Source: Notolepis coatsorum
Lineage: Eukaryota; Chordata; Actinopteri; Aulopiformes; Paralepididae
Length of the DNA: 64,000 nt
Assembly: GCA_963971535.1 (NCBI GenBank)
Contig: OZ020598.1
Coordinates: forward strand, 90,316,520-90,380,519
Reading direction: 5' to 3'
Under the pieces are notes generated by a model. It ran no database searches, was not told the origin of the DNA, and saw only the letters and a list, made by a program, of their open reading frames with translations. Of this stretch, positions 10,983 to 20,769 are shown piece after piece (position 1 is the stretch's first letter; each line of letters opens with the position of its first letter). Position numbers and translations under genes: made by a program.

Positions 10983-11770
10983 GGGGAGAGTGGGGTGAGT
11001 AGTGCCAAGGGGCATGTAGTTCCACCCCTGTTATCTAGAAAACCATAGAAGAAGTTGGTCATGTGACAACATATTTTTGAAGAGGCATCCATTTCACTCA
11101 ACCTGCAGAGAAGGGAGACACCTGGCTTGAGAGGTAAGCACATTTAAGTTCAAAAAACTGTTTTTTGCCCTCCAAAGTAAAATTTGTATGATCAAGGTTT
11201 TTTGATTGCTGTGTTTGAACAATTATAGACAACTTTGAAAACAGTTCACACATGTTTTAGTGCTTTAGTAAGCTACACCATGAGTCTATACAGTTAGCAT
11301 GATGCTAGCTCAAAACAGCTGGGGGATGCATTTTTTTATGCATATAAATAAATGGAAGACAGACAGGGTTTCAACTCCTCTTGAGAAGTTGGAAAGAGCA
11401 GTGAAAGAGGTGCAACAGGGGAAGACTATGAGGAGAAGGAGAAGGAGATGAAGATCTGCAGGATGCTTTTACCGCTTTTGAGATTAAAATGATCTGTTTT
11501 ACATAAAATTATCAATGGCACAATTTACCCCAGTGTATTCTCTCTAATGTCACAACTTACCCCACACCGGGGGCAAGTTGTGCCGCAAAACCACTTTTTT
11601 TTCTAAAGCTATATTTCTGAAACAGTTTATTTAAGATCCAACGTGATTGTCCCCAGGGATACACAACATCCTAAACTATATGTACATATTTTAGTTGGGG
11701 GCATTACTGCAATCCCCTTGCTTTAAAGGCACTTTAAGTAAAAAGTGGAACTACTCACCCCACTCTCCCC
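10983..11770. mobile_element. TA-target MITE, 788 bp
   Basis: Ends are inverted: GGGGAGAGTGGGGTGAGTAGT at left reappears as ACTACTCACCCCACTCTCCCC at right, flanked by TA at 10981-10982 and 11771-11772. Other copies of the host LINE read through with a single TA, giving the empty site directly. An internal echo of the motif (TTACCCCA, CAACTTACCCCAC) lies at 11525-11570. The TA target suggests a Tc1/mariner-type mobiliser, which is inference. Confidence 0.75.
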
Positions 11771-11984
11771 TACTGTCTGTATGTTGTGTGTGTGTCATAT
11801 TATGTTATGATGAATTGAAAATGGGGGACCCTGATGTAAACAAGACGAAAGTATTTCTCTGGTCTGCAATTGTAGTGAGCTGTACTGTACTGTACCCATT
11901 CTGCAATCTGTTAATAAAGTTTTCAATCAATCAATCAATCAAAACAAAAAATCGCACCCATTACAAATGTGTCGTCACTTCCCC

Positions 11985-12018
11985 ATGCTGTTTCCATGGC
12001 AATCAAACATGGCGCCTG
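11985..12018 (+). CDS. Candidate tmem216 exon 1 (uncertain)
   Basis: The sequence ATGGCGCCTG then GTAAGTAG gives Met-Ala-Pro plus one base before a consensus donor, reminiscent of the Met-Ala-Pro-Arg-Gly start of mammalian TMEM216. An upstream in-frame ATG at 11985 would make a 34-nt coding exon. The problem is phase: this exon ends in phase 1, whereas the exon at 16916 reads correctly only from phase 0. Either a tiny exon is missing, the join is different, or this is not the tmem216 start. It sits between LINE fragments in an otherwise single-copy patch (11946-12395). Confidence 0.3.
11990..12003 (+). promoter_or_regulatory. RFX X-box-like motif
   Basis: GTTTCCATGGCAAT matches the palindromic X-box consensus GTTGCCATGGCAAC at 12 of 14 positions. 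It lies six bases before an ATG followed by a good splice donor. RFX factors drive ciliary genes, and the next gene is the ciliary tmem216. Confidence 0.5.
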
Positions 12019-12398
12019 GTAAGTAGTTAGCTTAACCTAAGATTTCGTGCAAGTATTGCAAAACTGTCCCTTTAATGGACTGCTATATTCAATACACGAC
12101 ACATGTAACATTATCCACCGTGTTCCAGAAACCTTTTTAAAATGTCATTCACCTGCTAAAAGCAACGTTAAAGGTAGCGTTGCCTTATTGCTCTTTCCAT
12201 TGTGTTATTACAGGGAGGCAACCAATCGTATCCTTTCACAAAAGACTGAACGGGGGGATACCACACAACGTTTGATGATGCATGCGCACAAACCACTGCA
12301 ATGTTTATCTATCATATCTCTGATGGAGCCCTGATACAGGACCCTTGGAGAATCTAGCCGCTAACAGCTCCTCGTGCAACTTGATTTAATTATTCAGC

Positions 12399-12557
12399 GA
12401 CGTGATTGATTGATTGAAAACTTTATTAACATAATTTATTACAGAATGGGTACAAATACAGTAGGCTACGGCTCAATACACACAATTGTTAAGGGGATTT
12501 TCAGACCATAAAAAGCCTTCCGTCTTGTTTACATCAGGGTCCCCCGTTTTCAATTAA
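12399..12557 (-). mobile_element. L2-type LINE 3' end, inverted
   Basis: Reverse complement of the family 3' UTR: TGATTGATTGAAAACTTTAT is the inverted TCAA tail, followed by inverted matches to the GACCCTGATGTAAACAAGAC region. No coding part. Confidence 0.8.
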
Positions 12558-12639
12558 TCAAGACATTTGTGACATACAGATATAGTACTGTTTCATCTTC
12601 CCCCTCAAATATAATGATCACTTACTAAACCCGCATGCT

Positions 12640-12870
12640 ATAACCCCTTTATTGGAGATCCTGGACTTGTTAGAGGTCAGAATGAGATCAATGGTAGTTT
12701 GTGTTGAATCACACACTCTAGTCTTGTGAGTTGGGTGATTAGCTGGCTGACACTGTGCAGATCACAAAACCTACTGAAGGACTTGGAAACGGGTGCTTCT
12801 TTACGTTGCGTATCCGTGTTCCAGTCCCCAATAAGAATCTTCAACCCCAGCTTGTACCTCACTGTTACTC
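12640..12870 (-). mobile_element. LINE endonuclease-domain fragment
   Basis: A minus-strand frame (12677-12862) reads KILIGDWNTD, then SFSRFCDLHSVSQLIT and TR, the conserved strand-loop of apurinic-like endonucleases of CR1/L2-type LINEs (the GD-N motif holds catalytic residues). Only about 60 residues remain. Confidence 0.6.
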
Positions 12871-12995
12871 ATTTTACTCTGTATTGTATATTGTATATTA
12901 TGTATATTGACTTTACTTTTGACTTCTAAATAAAAATAATAATTTTTTATTTTTTACTTACTTTATTTTTACTGTATGTAGCACACTCTCAGGGG

Positions 12996-14998
12996 CAGTG
13001 GCGGTTGGAATGCCCCACGGGCCCTGAGGCAAGATTGACAGCTCGGGCCCCCCCCCCCCCGATATTTATTGTATTATTAAAAAAAAAAAAAAAAAAATCC
13101 AACATGAAACAAAACATATCACAATACAATAATAATACGTCAAATGTATATACTCTCTTTTCTGGACTCTTTTCGTATCACAAACAGTACTGTATTTGCA
13201 AATCTGGTATGTCATGTATAGATGTAGCACTACTGTCTATCTGTATGTCATTATGTTATAATGAATTGAAAATGGGGGACCCTGATGTAAACAAGACGAA
13301 AGTGTTTCTCTGGTCTGCATCCCCTTAACAATTGTATGTATTGAGCTGTACTGTATTGTACCCATTCTGCAATCTGTTAAATAAAGTTTTCATTCATTCA
13401 CCATGACATGTTTAGGTATTTGGCCAGATCCAGCTTGTCTGTGATGAGAGTGTTTTCTGTCTTTATGATTGACTATCATCATTAGATATTTCAGTTTCGT
13501 TATTACAGTAGCTGGCTAACAGTACGTTAGTTGACTAATACCAGAGTCAGAATTGGGTAATATGCCGACTACTGGCAGTGATGCGACCTATGTTACCACA
13601 TAACTTTTGTCATCTCTGGTACTATGCAGTGCACTATGCAAAACGGCAAAGAGATAGGTAACGTTCGTTAAGTGCCAAATTACCATCATCATGATACACC
13701 CTCACATAATTCACAAAGTGTTCACGTGCGCCACCCATGTGGTAACCAGAAATACCATAGATTGTGGCTAGGTGGTAACGTATATGTTTTCTATGATCAC
13801 TATGAATTGAAAATGGGGGACCCTGATGTAAACAAGACAAACGTCTTTCTCTGGTCTGCATCCCCTTAACGAGCCGTACTGTATTGTACCCATTCTGCAA
13901 TCTGTTAAATAAAGTTTTCATTCATTCATTCATTCATTCACATTACGTTAGTTAGCATCCAAGCTAGCGTGATAACGTTAGTAATAGTAGTACTAGTTAG
14001 CTTACCTGCAATAATGTTGTCATCGTCCTGGACAGATAAGACTTGTTAAATCATAATATATCCACACTTTGTGCTGGTCCTCGGTTAGCCCCTTTCGTGA
14101 CTTTCGGTTTGCAAGCCTGTGGCTTTTGTGACCGGAGTCACTTGCCCACCCGCCCCGATCACCCAGTAGAGAAACGACCAAGCGTCGTCAAGGGGCTCGC
14201 GGTGTGTCAAGAATACATCAGATCTGAATTTCAAAGATACCCAGCGTACAATATGGGTCCAACACAGCTCCACGATGGGGTCTGGAAGCTCGCAGTTGCC
14301 AATAAACAGTTTAAAACATTGTTACTCGACGAGTGGTATTTACAGACCGAACGTCCATCTCCGCCGTTGGTGTCACAGCGCATGCGCACCATGCCGCGTT
14401 CACGTTACTGGGAAGAAGCGGAAGAACCAGAGGACATCTCGTTGCTACAACTAGGAAGCCTTCACGCATTGACTCGATCAAAACGCCCACATCCATACTT
14501 CCGCAATTCGTGACGCGAAGTGGGAGATATCGGGGTCTATAAAAAATCCCATATGTCCTAGTAGGAATTACAACTAGGAGGCTGACGTGAATGGTTTTTC
14601 CCAGTCGGAAGCTGTTTCTTCCGATTCTTCCCACGTAACGTGAACGTGACACCTCCGCGCTGCTTGTGAGATTTACGTGGCTACGTCACAGCCAAGGAAA
14701 GGGAGCGCTGGATTTGTGCAAAACGCCCTGTTCCTAAACCACACGCTATCAGTCGTACTCGTACCACAGTACTGGCAAAACGGGAGGAGCCTAGAATCAA
14801 AACAAACGCACCAGTCCCAGTTGCCGTTACCACCAGTTGTGTTCGATCCAGTCCCACACGCGAACGGCAACTCCATTCAGTCCCGGGCCTGGGCCCGGGG
14901 CCGGAGGGGGGACCGGGGCCCGGGCCCCCCCTCCCGCCAGACGGTGGGCGGGCCCTAAGGCAGCTGCCTCCCCTGCCGCGCCTATAGCTCCGCCCCTG
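12996..14998. mobile_element. hAT-like non-autonomous element with perfect 8-bp TSD
   Basis: Flanked by CTCAGGGG at 12988-12995 and 14999-15006. Termini are inverted: CAGTGGCGG at left against CCGCCCCTG at right (complement CAGGGGCGG). Subterminal GGGCCC-rich and poly-C/poly-A tracts follow. The interior holds two L2-type LINE 3' fragments (13138-13410 and 13799-13937, the second with an ATTC tail) and a GC-rich, promoter-like single-copy stretch (13940-14880). No transposase is visible. Confidence 0.75.
14043..14513 (+). CDS. Unrecognised 156-aa frame inside hAT-like element
   Basis: Open from ATG to stop and not low-complexity. It contains a CGFC and several Trp/Tyr residues but matches no family I recognise. 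On the opposite strand near 14005-14035 a splice-donor-like junction (GCAG then GTAAGC) follows a short open stretch, so the segment may instead be a captured 5' end of a host gene transcribed leftwards. It may be chance. Confidence 0.2.
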   Translation: MLNHNISTLCAGPRLAPFVTFGLQACGFCDRSHLPTRPDHPVEKRPSVVKGLAVCQEYIRSEFQRYPAYNMGPTQLHDGVWKLAVANKQFKTLLLDEWYLQTERPSPPLVSQRMRTMPRSRYWEEAEEPEDISLLQLGSLHALTRSKRPHPYFRNS

Positions 14999-15084
14999 CT
15001 CAGGGGCTCATACAGAAACAAGCATTTCATCATAAAGTATTCTGTATTTTGTTGTGAAAAATAATAAACAAACTTGAAACTTGA

Positions 15085-16752
15085 GCTAAACACCCATCAA
15101 TTGTGTCATAAAAGCCACTTTGTTCTGGCGGTCTGTAGATGGTGCCGTTTGTGCCGTAGATCTTTCCTGTGACAAAATGGTATCCAATGTAATAAAAAAA
15201 GTCAACCAACGAACTAGATTCTTGTACCGGATCTCCTCTCTGGTAAACAAGAATACCCTGAAGACTCTGGCAGGAGCACTCATTCAAGGGTACTACGACT
15301 ATGCATGCACCTCTTGGTACCAAAGCACCTCAAAGGCGCTTAAAACAAAATTACAAACATCACAAAACAAACTGGTCAGACTACTACTTGACCTGAACCC
15401 CAGAACCCACCTCACCCCTGCCCACTTTGACAACCTAGGATGGCTTAGAGTAGACGACAGAGTACAGCAACTTGCAATGGGCCTGGTCTACAAGATACAC
15501 TATACGACTAAGGTACCCATGTACATGTCAAAATACTTCCCAAAGGTCAGTGAATACCACAACCACTACACCAGAGGAAGCTCAACAAATCATGTTAAAC
15601 CCAGATTCGGCTCAAACAAGGAACTAAACACGTTTCGCAATTATGCCATCAATGTGGAACGCCCTACCCAAAGCTGTAAAGGAATACCGGAGTCTCAAGG
15701 CGAGCACAGAAAGACTCAGAAGAAGCTTCTATCCCCAGGCCATCAGGTTGCTAAACGAACAATGAATGAACACTACACAACAACAACCACCAAACGCACA
15801 TAGCACACACATCCACACGCACACACTCACTTTAAACAAACACACTGTAGCACCCACTCCACACACTTTATAGCACACACCCACTTTAAACAAACGCACT
15901 GTAGCACCCACTCCCCACACTTTATATTTATTGATGAAGGATTGCACTACAACTCGTACACCTTACTGTAAATTGTACCTAAATTGTACCTCATCCCATT
16001 TCTGCTTTGCACTAGATAGTACTGTACATTAGTACACTGCATAGTATTGTATATTATATGGTAACTCAGAACATTGTACATATGTCTATACCGAACACTG
16101 TGACCTCATTTTCTTCTTCTAAATTACATGCTATACTATGTTATTTGATACTATCTTGTCTAGCACAGTCTCTGGAGCGTAACAGTAAGAAGCATTTTGT
16201 ATGAAAGTATTCTCTACTTCTGTATGACAACTATTAAAGAAACTTGAACTTGAAACTTGAATGTGAATCCCTACCCACATTCAAAACCGCTCTTAAAGAG
16301 CACCTACGGGAGGCTGCAATTCGAAACTGGCCACCGTAAATGCCCAAAACCCCCACCACCTCCTAATAGACAGTCTCCTCCCCACCGCATGTATATATTC
16401 CCTCCCCGCCGTATGTATATTTCTCTCCCACCCACCCACCCCCTCCTAATGTACAGTCCCCTCCCCATCATAATGTATATACTCTGTCAGGATCTAGGGG
16501 TAACTACTGTATATTTGAATACCGTTTATGTCACAAATGTATCAGTACTAAATACCTATATGTCCCTATGTCATAAATGTCTATATGAATTGAAAATGGA
16601 CCCTGATGGAAACAAGACAAACGTCTTTCTCAGGTCTGCATCCCCTTAACAATTGTGTCTATTGAGCCGTACTGTATTGTACCCATTCTGCAATCTGTTA
16701 AATAAAGTTTTCATTCATTCATTCATTCATTCATTCATTCATTCATTCATAG
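15085..16752 (+). mobile_element. L2-type LINE, longest copy, split by a nested LINE
   Basis: Frame 15120-15685 encodes the RT thumb and C-terminal region (IKKVNQRTRFLYRISSLVNK, GALIQGYYDYACTSWY, LGWLRVDDRVQQLAMGLVYK, SKYFPKVSEY). A 573-bp insertion occupies 15686-16258, after which the ORF2 end and 3' UTR resume to an ATTC microsatellite tail (16711-16751). Confidence 0.85.
15686..16258 (+). mobile_element. Nested 5'-truncated LINE fragment
   Basis: Begins in the last codons of an RT (SLKASTERLRRSFYPQAIRL pattern, stop soon after) and continues with a CA-rich 3' UTR containing a 61-bp direct duplication (CACTTTAAACAAACGCACTG type, 15830-15920) and the tail TTGAACTTGAAACTTGA. GAAT at both junctions may be a short target duplication. 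Confidence 0.7.
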
Positions 16753-16811
16753 ATAGTGCTGTTTTCCATTGGCTAGTACAAAGCTAACCAATACACACTC
16801 TTTCATGCACA

Positions 16812-16827
16812 CACACACGCACGCACG

Positions 16828-16869
<42 letters not shown>
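16812..16869. repeat. CA/GCAC microsatellite
   Basis: Alternating CA with some CGCA units, about 58 bp, ending about 46 bp upstream of tmem216 exon 2. Confidence 0.9.
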
Positions 16870-16870
<1 letters not shown>

Positions 16871-16915
16871 CGTTGATACTTATGGCTCTTCTTTCCTTGA
16901 CTCTTACCCCCTCAG

Positions 16916-17009
16916 CTGTCCTCCACGTCACTCCAGATTCTTCTTTACCTAAATTGCTGGTACTTTGCTGCCTACTTTGTAGCTGAGCTTCTCATGTTCG
17001 TATATAAAG
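16916..17009 (+). CDS. tmem216: tmem216 exon 2
   Basis: 94-bp exon with acceptor CCCCCTCAG and donor GTGTGT. It encodes LSSTSLQILLYLNCWYFAAY and on to FVYK, the start and first transmembrane helix of TMEM216, a small four-helix protein of the ciliary transition zone (MKS/JBTS module; human mutations cause Joubert and Meckel syndromes). It ends in phase 1 and joins exon 3 to give Lys-Gly-Val. The assignment rests on family motifs across all four exons (LSSTxLxIL, GVLLPYP, YYLLLQT-VLRLE). Confidence 0.85.
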
Positions 17010-17244
17010 GTGTGTACGTTTTCTCATGTTCATATATAAAGGTCTGTAAGGTTCTCATGCTCATAAACAAAGGTCTGTAAGGTTATCGTGTTCTCGTATT
17101 AGTACTCTATCATGTGGGTATTAGTACTCTTCTCACGTGGGTATTAGTATTTTATCATGTGGGTATTAGTACTCTATCATGTGGGTATTAGTACTCTATC
17201 ATGTGGGTATTAGTACTTGTCTCATGTGGGTATTAGTACTCTTA

Positions 17245-17286
<42 letters not shown>
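17010..17286. repeat. tmem216 intron 2: donor-derived and 22-bp minisatellites plus GT microsatellite
   Basis: The exon-2 3' end plus donor (TTCTCATGTTCGTATATAAAG then GT) is repeated twice more in decayed form at 17020-17090. It merges into about seven copies of a 22-bp unit TATTAGTACTCTATCATGTG(GG) (17096-17245) and a GT run (17246-17284) that serves as the pyrimidine-poor approach to the exon 3 acceptor. Confidence 0.85.
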
Positions 17287-17379
17287 GGGTCTTGCTCCCC
17301 TACCCTCCAGACAGCCTGGTTCTGGACGTGGTTCTGCTCCTCCTCCACCTCGGCCTGGAGACCCTCAGGATCTTCTATG
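17287..17379 (+). CDS. tmem216: tmem216 exon 3
   Basis: 93 bp, acceptor TGTAG directly after the GT microsatellite, donor GTGAGC. Encodes GVLLPYPPDSLVLDVVLLLL and HLGLETLRIFY, the second helix; GVLLPYP and LVLDVV are hallmark TMEM216 motifs. Ends in phase 1, joining exon 4 as Gly-Trp-Lys-Gly-Asn. Confidence 0.92.
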
Positions 17380-17639
17380 GTGAGCGTTGGCGACTGACTG
17401 CTGTACTGTAGTTTGCCTATGGAGATATGTCATGTTCCTTCTTGCAGGATCCAGCATGTGGCCTTATTTGTATGTTTTGGAATTAAATACTGGCCCAGAC
17501 ACTACACGCACACAACATGTTGTTGTTGTTGTTGTTGTTGTTTTAAAGCTGGCACTATGTTATAGTTGTAATTGTTTCCATTTCCCTCGATAAGGCCTCT
17601 TCGTTCTTTAGTATTTCTCTAGCATCCAAAAAAGTTACC

Positions 17640-18085
17640 GGTACATTACTGCCCCCAACTGGACTTTTGAGTGTTTTGCAACAATCACATGTACCACCAA
17701 TTTTCAGTCACTGAAGAATCAGCTTATCAGAAACATACAGGCCTTGTTTCAGTTTTGATCCTGACCCATTGAAAAACACTATTCAGACCCATTGAAAAAC
17801 ACTATCCTGACCCATTGAAAAACACCATCCTGACCCATTGAAAAACACCATCCTGACCCATTGAAAAACACCATCCTGACCAATTGAAAAACATTATCCT
17901 GACCCATTGCAAAACATTGTTCTGACCCATTGCAAAACATTGTTCTGAGTTTGACCCATTGAAAAACACTATTCTGATTTCTGACACTGTCCTATTTGTC
18001 TTGCAATGCTGCTGTGACGCCCTAACTTCCCTGGAGGGATTAATAAAGTAGGCTACCTACCTATCTTTCCCCTAACTCCCCTTAG
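17640..18085. repeat. tmem216 intron 3 with 23-bp minisatellite
   Basis: About nine copies of CCTGACCCATTGAAAAACAC(CAT) at 17757-17985. The rest of the intron has no recognisable feature apart from a GTT trinucleotide run at 17518-17543. Confidence 0.85.
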
Positions 18086-18287
18086 GTTGGAAGGGGAACC
18101 TGTGTGAGCGCTCTCCGGCTATGAGTGTGTCTGTGCTGGTTCTGCTGCCCTGTACAGCACTGGCCGTTTACTACCTGCTGCTGCAGACCTTCGTGCTGCG
18201 CTTGGAGTTCATCCTCAGCGCCGTCCTGCTCTGCTTCTACAGCCTGGAGTTCCTCCTGGGCCTCGTGTCAATATCGGCTTTCTCCAG
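18086..18287 (+). CDS. tmem216: tmem216 exon 4
   Basis: 202 bp, acceptor CCCCTTAG, donor GTTAAC. Encodes GWKGNLCERSPAMSVSVLVL, then YYLLLQTFVLRLEFILSAVL and YSLEFLLGLVSISAFS: helices three and four. Ends in phase 2; the next exon supplies the last base of an Arg codon. The donor sits in a TTAACCCTTTCAC repeat, giving a non-optimal +3 to +6 context (GTTAAC). Confidence 0.92.
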
Positions 18288-18412
18288 GTTAACCCTTTCA
18301 CTACCACACGACAAAGTGTTAACCCTTTCACTGCCACACGACAGAAGGTTAACCCTTTCACTACCACACTACCACCTTATGCAGTGTGGTAGTGAAAGGG
18401 TTAACCAGCCGT
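18288..18412. repeat. TTAACCCTTTCACTACCACA tandem repeat with inverted copy (hairpin) at exon 4 donor
   Basis: Three direct copies of a ~29-bp unit (from 18289, 18319, 18349) are followed by an inverted copy GTGGTAGTGAAAGGGTTAAC (18387-18406), able to form a stem of about 20 bp with the third copy. Such TTAACCCTTT ends resemble piggyBac-type termini. Confidence 0.8.
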
Positions 18413-19056
18413 CGCGTCCTTCATGCAATCACAGATGACCTGACGTGCTTCAGAAGGCATTTTGAGAGGCTCACGGATGGTGCCGGGTTATTTAACCAGG
18501 CTGTCTCATTGAGATCAAGATCTCTTTTTCAAGAGAGAGCTGTATACGTATCCTGTATAATAGACATATACAACTACATTGGACAAACAAGTGCAGTTCA
18601 GACATAGATCACCGTAGATTAAAGAAAACAATTACAATCAACATTTAAAATGTCAGACCTTTAAATCTTCTAACGGAATTAAATGTTCTAATTTCAAGGT
18701 TTTCTTCAGTTCATTCCATTAGCCTGGTACTGTATAGTGAATCAATGAAATTATGTAGATGAAAAAAATAGCAATCCTTATATATATATATTTAAAAATC
18801 TACATGTCATTGAGCTGTAATTAAAAGGATGCAGTGTCCTCTGAGGGATGACATCACGGGAGGAGATGTTCAAACTCGTGAACTTCATTTTCAAACTCAA
18901 TTAAAGGAAGGTGTGCAAAACCGTAGTAACTAGCACACTTTAGTGTTAGAGGATCGTGTGATTGGTTAAAGGTGATGTGACGGCGGAGAGAGGTTCAGTG
19001 TTCTCAGTTGAACTTCCATTTGAACTCTCATTACACACACACACACACACACACAC

Positions 19057-19123
<67 letters not shown>

Positions 19124-19360
19124 CTGAATAGACATGATTGTCACTCAAACGTGTTCTCAGTCAAGAGACTGCTGTGTGACAGACAGGTCATTCCCTGACA
19201 ACTGAAAATGAAACGACATTTAAGTTTCAGCAGCAACTCCTCTCTGGGGCAGAGCAGTAGTCTTCTCTGATGTCTGTTTTCATGCTGCATCTCTAAATGT
19301 TCAAATTCACACTAATGCTGATTTTACTATGTGTTGTCTTGTATTCTGTATTGTTTGTAG
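18413..19360. other. tmem216 intron 4 with CA microsatellite
   Basis: Contains a possible old repeat fragment (TTATTTAACCAGGCTGTCTC region, 18487-18540) and a CA microsatellite of about 90 bp at 19033-19122 with one AACA interruption. No gene seen. A long pyrimidine-biased acceptor tract (19321-19360) precedes exon 5. Confidence 0.6.
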
Positions 19361-20090
19361 ATCGAAAGTGTACTGAAGCAAAGACGTGTTCTCCGACATT
19401 GTTTCACACCGAGCAGCAAAGACGTGTTCTCCAACATTGTTCCACACCGAGCAGCAAAGACGTGTTCTCCAACATTGTTCTATAAGCAGCAAAGACATGT
19501 TCTCCAACATTGTTCCACACCGAGCAGCAAAGACATGTTCTCCAACATTGTTCCACACCGAGCAGCAAAGACATGTTCTCCAACATTGTTCCACACCGAG
19601 CAGCAAAGACGTGTTCTCCAACATTGTTCTATAAGCAGCAAAGACATGTTCTCCAACATTGTTCCACACCGAGCAGCAAAGACATGTTCTCCAACATTGT
19701 TCCACACCGAGCAGCAAAGACATGTTCTCCAACATTGTTCCACACCGAGCAGCAAAGACGTGTTCTCCGACATTGTTTCACACCGAGCAGCAAAGACGTG
19801 TTCTCCAACATTGTTCCACACCGAGCAGCAAAGACGTGTTCTCCAACATTGTTCCACACCGAGCAGCAAAGACATGTTCTCCAACATTGTTCCACACCGA
19901 GCAGCAAGGATGGATTCCCTCTGGAGCTCAACCAGGATGCCATTCCTCTTTTTATGATTATAGTGTGTTTTTTAAGATACTTGTAAATAACTGTGTATTT
20001 TTGTAAAAAGGAAACAAACATTTTTTTACTTCATATGGCAGACTAACAATATTGCCAGGATATTAATAAAGTAAGATTGATCCAATTGTG
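19361..20090 (+). CDS. tmem216: tmem216 exon 5 (last coding residues, stop, 3' UTR)
   Basis: After acceptor TTGTTTGTAG the exon completes Arg, then Ser-Lys-Val-Tyr and a TGA stop at 19374-19376. Exons 2-5 then total 134 codons, which with a short first exon gives about 140-145 residues, the family length. The 3' UTR is dominated by a minisatellite and ends with AATAAA at 20065-20070 followed by a GT-rich stretch. The exon call is strong on acceptor, phase and length. Confidence 0.75.
19377..19910. repeat. 38-bp minisatellite in tmem216 3' UTR
   Basis: About 14 copies of a 38-bp unit starting GCAAAGACGTGTTCTCCAAC. Units alternate between ACGTG and ACATG variants; two shorter units end TTCTATAAGCAG (about 19480 and 19628), and the CCGACATTGTTTCAC variant occurs at 19396 and 19767, suggesting a higher-order duplication. 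It is open in several frames on both strands, which explains spurious frames of 60-177 residues. Confidence 0.9.
20065..20070 (+). terminator. Polyadenylation signal of tmem216
   Basis: AATAAA, with TTGTGTTTT about 20 bases downstream. Confidence 0.6.
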
Positions 20091-20379
20091 TTTTAGGGTA
20101 TTATTCTAATCGTGCACAATTTTGTTGTACTTATTGCATTCATAAAACAATGAAGAGACATGTCATGAATATGAACTGGCTCCATGCTAATAATATCACA
20201 TTTCAATACACAAGAAGAGCATTTACTTTAGTCTTCAATTATAGGCATAGAAGTAATTGTTCTGCTTGAAAAAAAGGTATTTTCAATGCATTGCAGGCAT
20301 TGATTGGTTGAATTTGTCCGTATTTCCTGTATAGGATGAGGAATGAAGCAGCATATTTGACCATGTTGCTGCCTACAGC
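20091..20379. other. Downstream flank of tmem216, nothing recognised
   Basis: AT-rich without gene or repeat signature. Confidence 0.4.
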
Positions 20380-20730
20380 AGGTAAGGTAACACTCATCAA
20401 AGAGAAGCCGCCTATTCTCGGTCCTCGCTCCACAATGATGGAACAAACTTCCCACCAGTTAGGACAGCAGAAACCCGATCAATCTTTCGCCGTCGACTAA
20501 AAACACACTCCTTCAATCAATATCTGAAATGGAAAGAAAATACTAACATTCTTACTGTCTTATACTATCATGCACTCTTCCTACTGTACTAATATGTCTA
20601 CTACTATGCACTCATCACTGCAGCACCCAAGTTTCAGCACTGTTTGATGAACATTGTTACTCAGTTGTAAGTCGTACCCTTTCTGCTGACTTGTCGCTAA
20701 ATGACTAAATGTGAATGTGATGTAAATGCA
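20380..20730 (+). mobile_element. Degenerate LINE 3' end (CR1/L2 type)
   Basis: Shows the decayed ORF2 C-terminal pattern SVLAPQ-WNKLPTS (20412-20460) and, after a frame change, RLKTHSFNQYL, followed by a short UTR. At least two stops and one frameshift. Confidence 0.55.
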
Positions 20731-20769
20731 AATCTCCAGTCTCCACCAGCCAGCCAATTGACTCAAGAC

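Larger units (their letters stand above)
10186..11945 (+). mobile_element. L2-type LINE copy, broken by two insertions
   Basis: The ORF2 C-terminal segment (10186-10344) matches the 7.4 kb copy; 10946-10982 and 11771-11945 match its 3' UTR and end again in TCAA repeats. The gap 10345-10945 holds a tRNA-like/telomere-like composite and lacks about 340 bp of the LINE; the second gap is a MITE with TA target. Confidence 0.8.
12871..15084 (+). mobile_element. LINE 3' tail (ACTTGAAACTTGA type) split by a hAT-like element
   Basis: 12871-12995 and 14999-15084 read as one LINE 3' UTR when the element between them is skipped, ending ATAAACAAACTTGAAACTTGA. The same tail ends the nested LINE at 16258. 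Confidence 0.65.

Noticed and set aside
18121..18438. Single 105-residue gene starting at 18121
   Set aside because: It is the inside of tmem216 exon 4 read through the donor into the TTAACCC repeat.
19377..19910. Regular repeats that might suggest a CRISPR array
   Set aside because: Units are head-to-tail with no unique spacers, in vertebrate DNA within a 3' UTR.
19307..20021. Several open frames of 60-177 residues on both strands
   Set aside because: All arise from the 38-bp minisatellite, which has no stop in several frames; repetitive peptides such as MFSNIVPHRAAKTCSPTLF are not a real protein.
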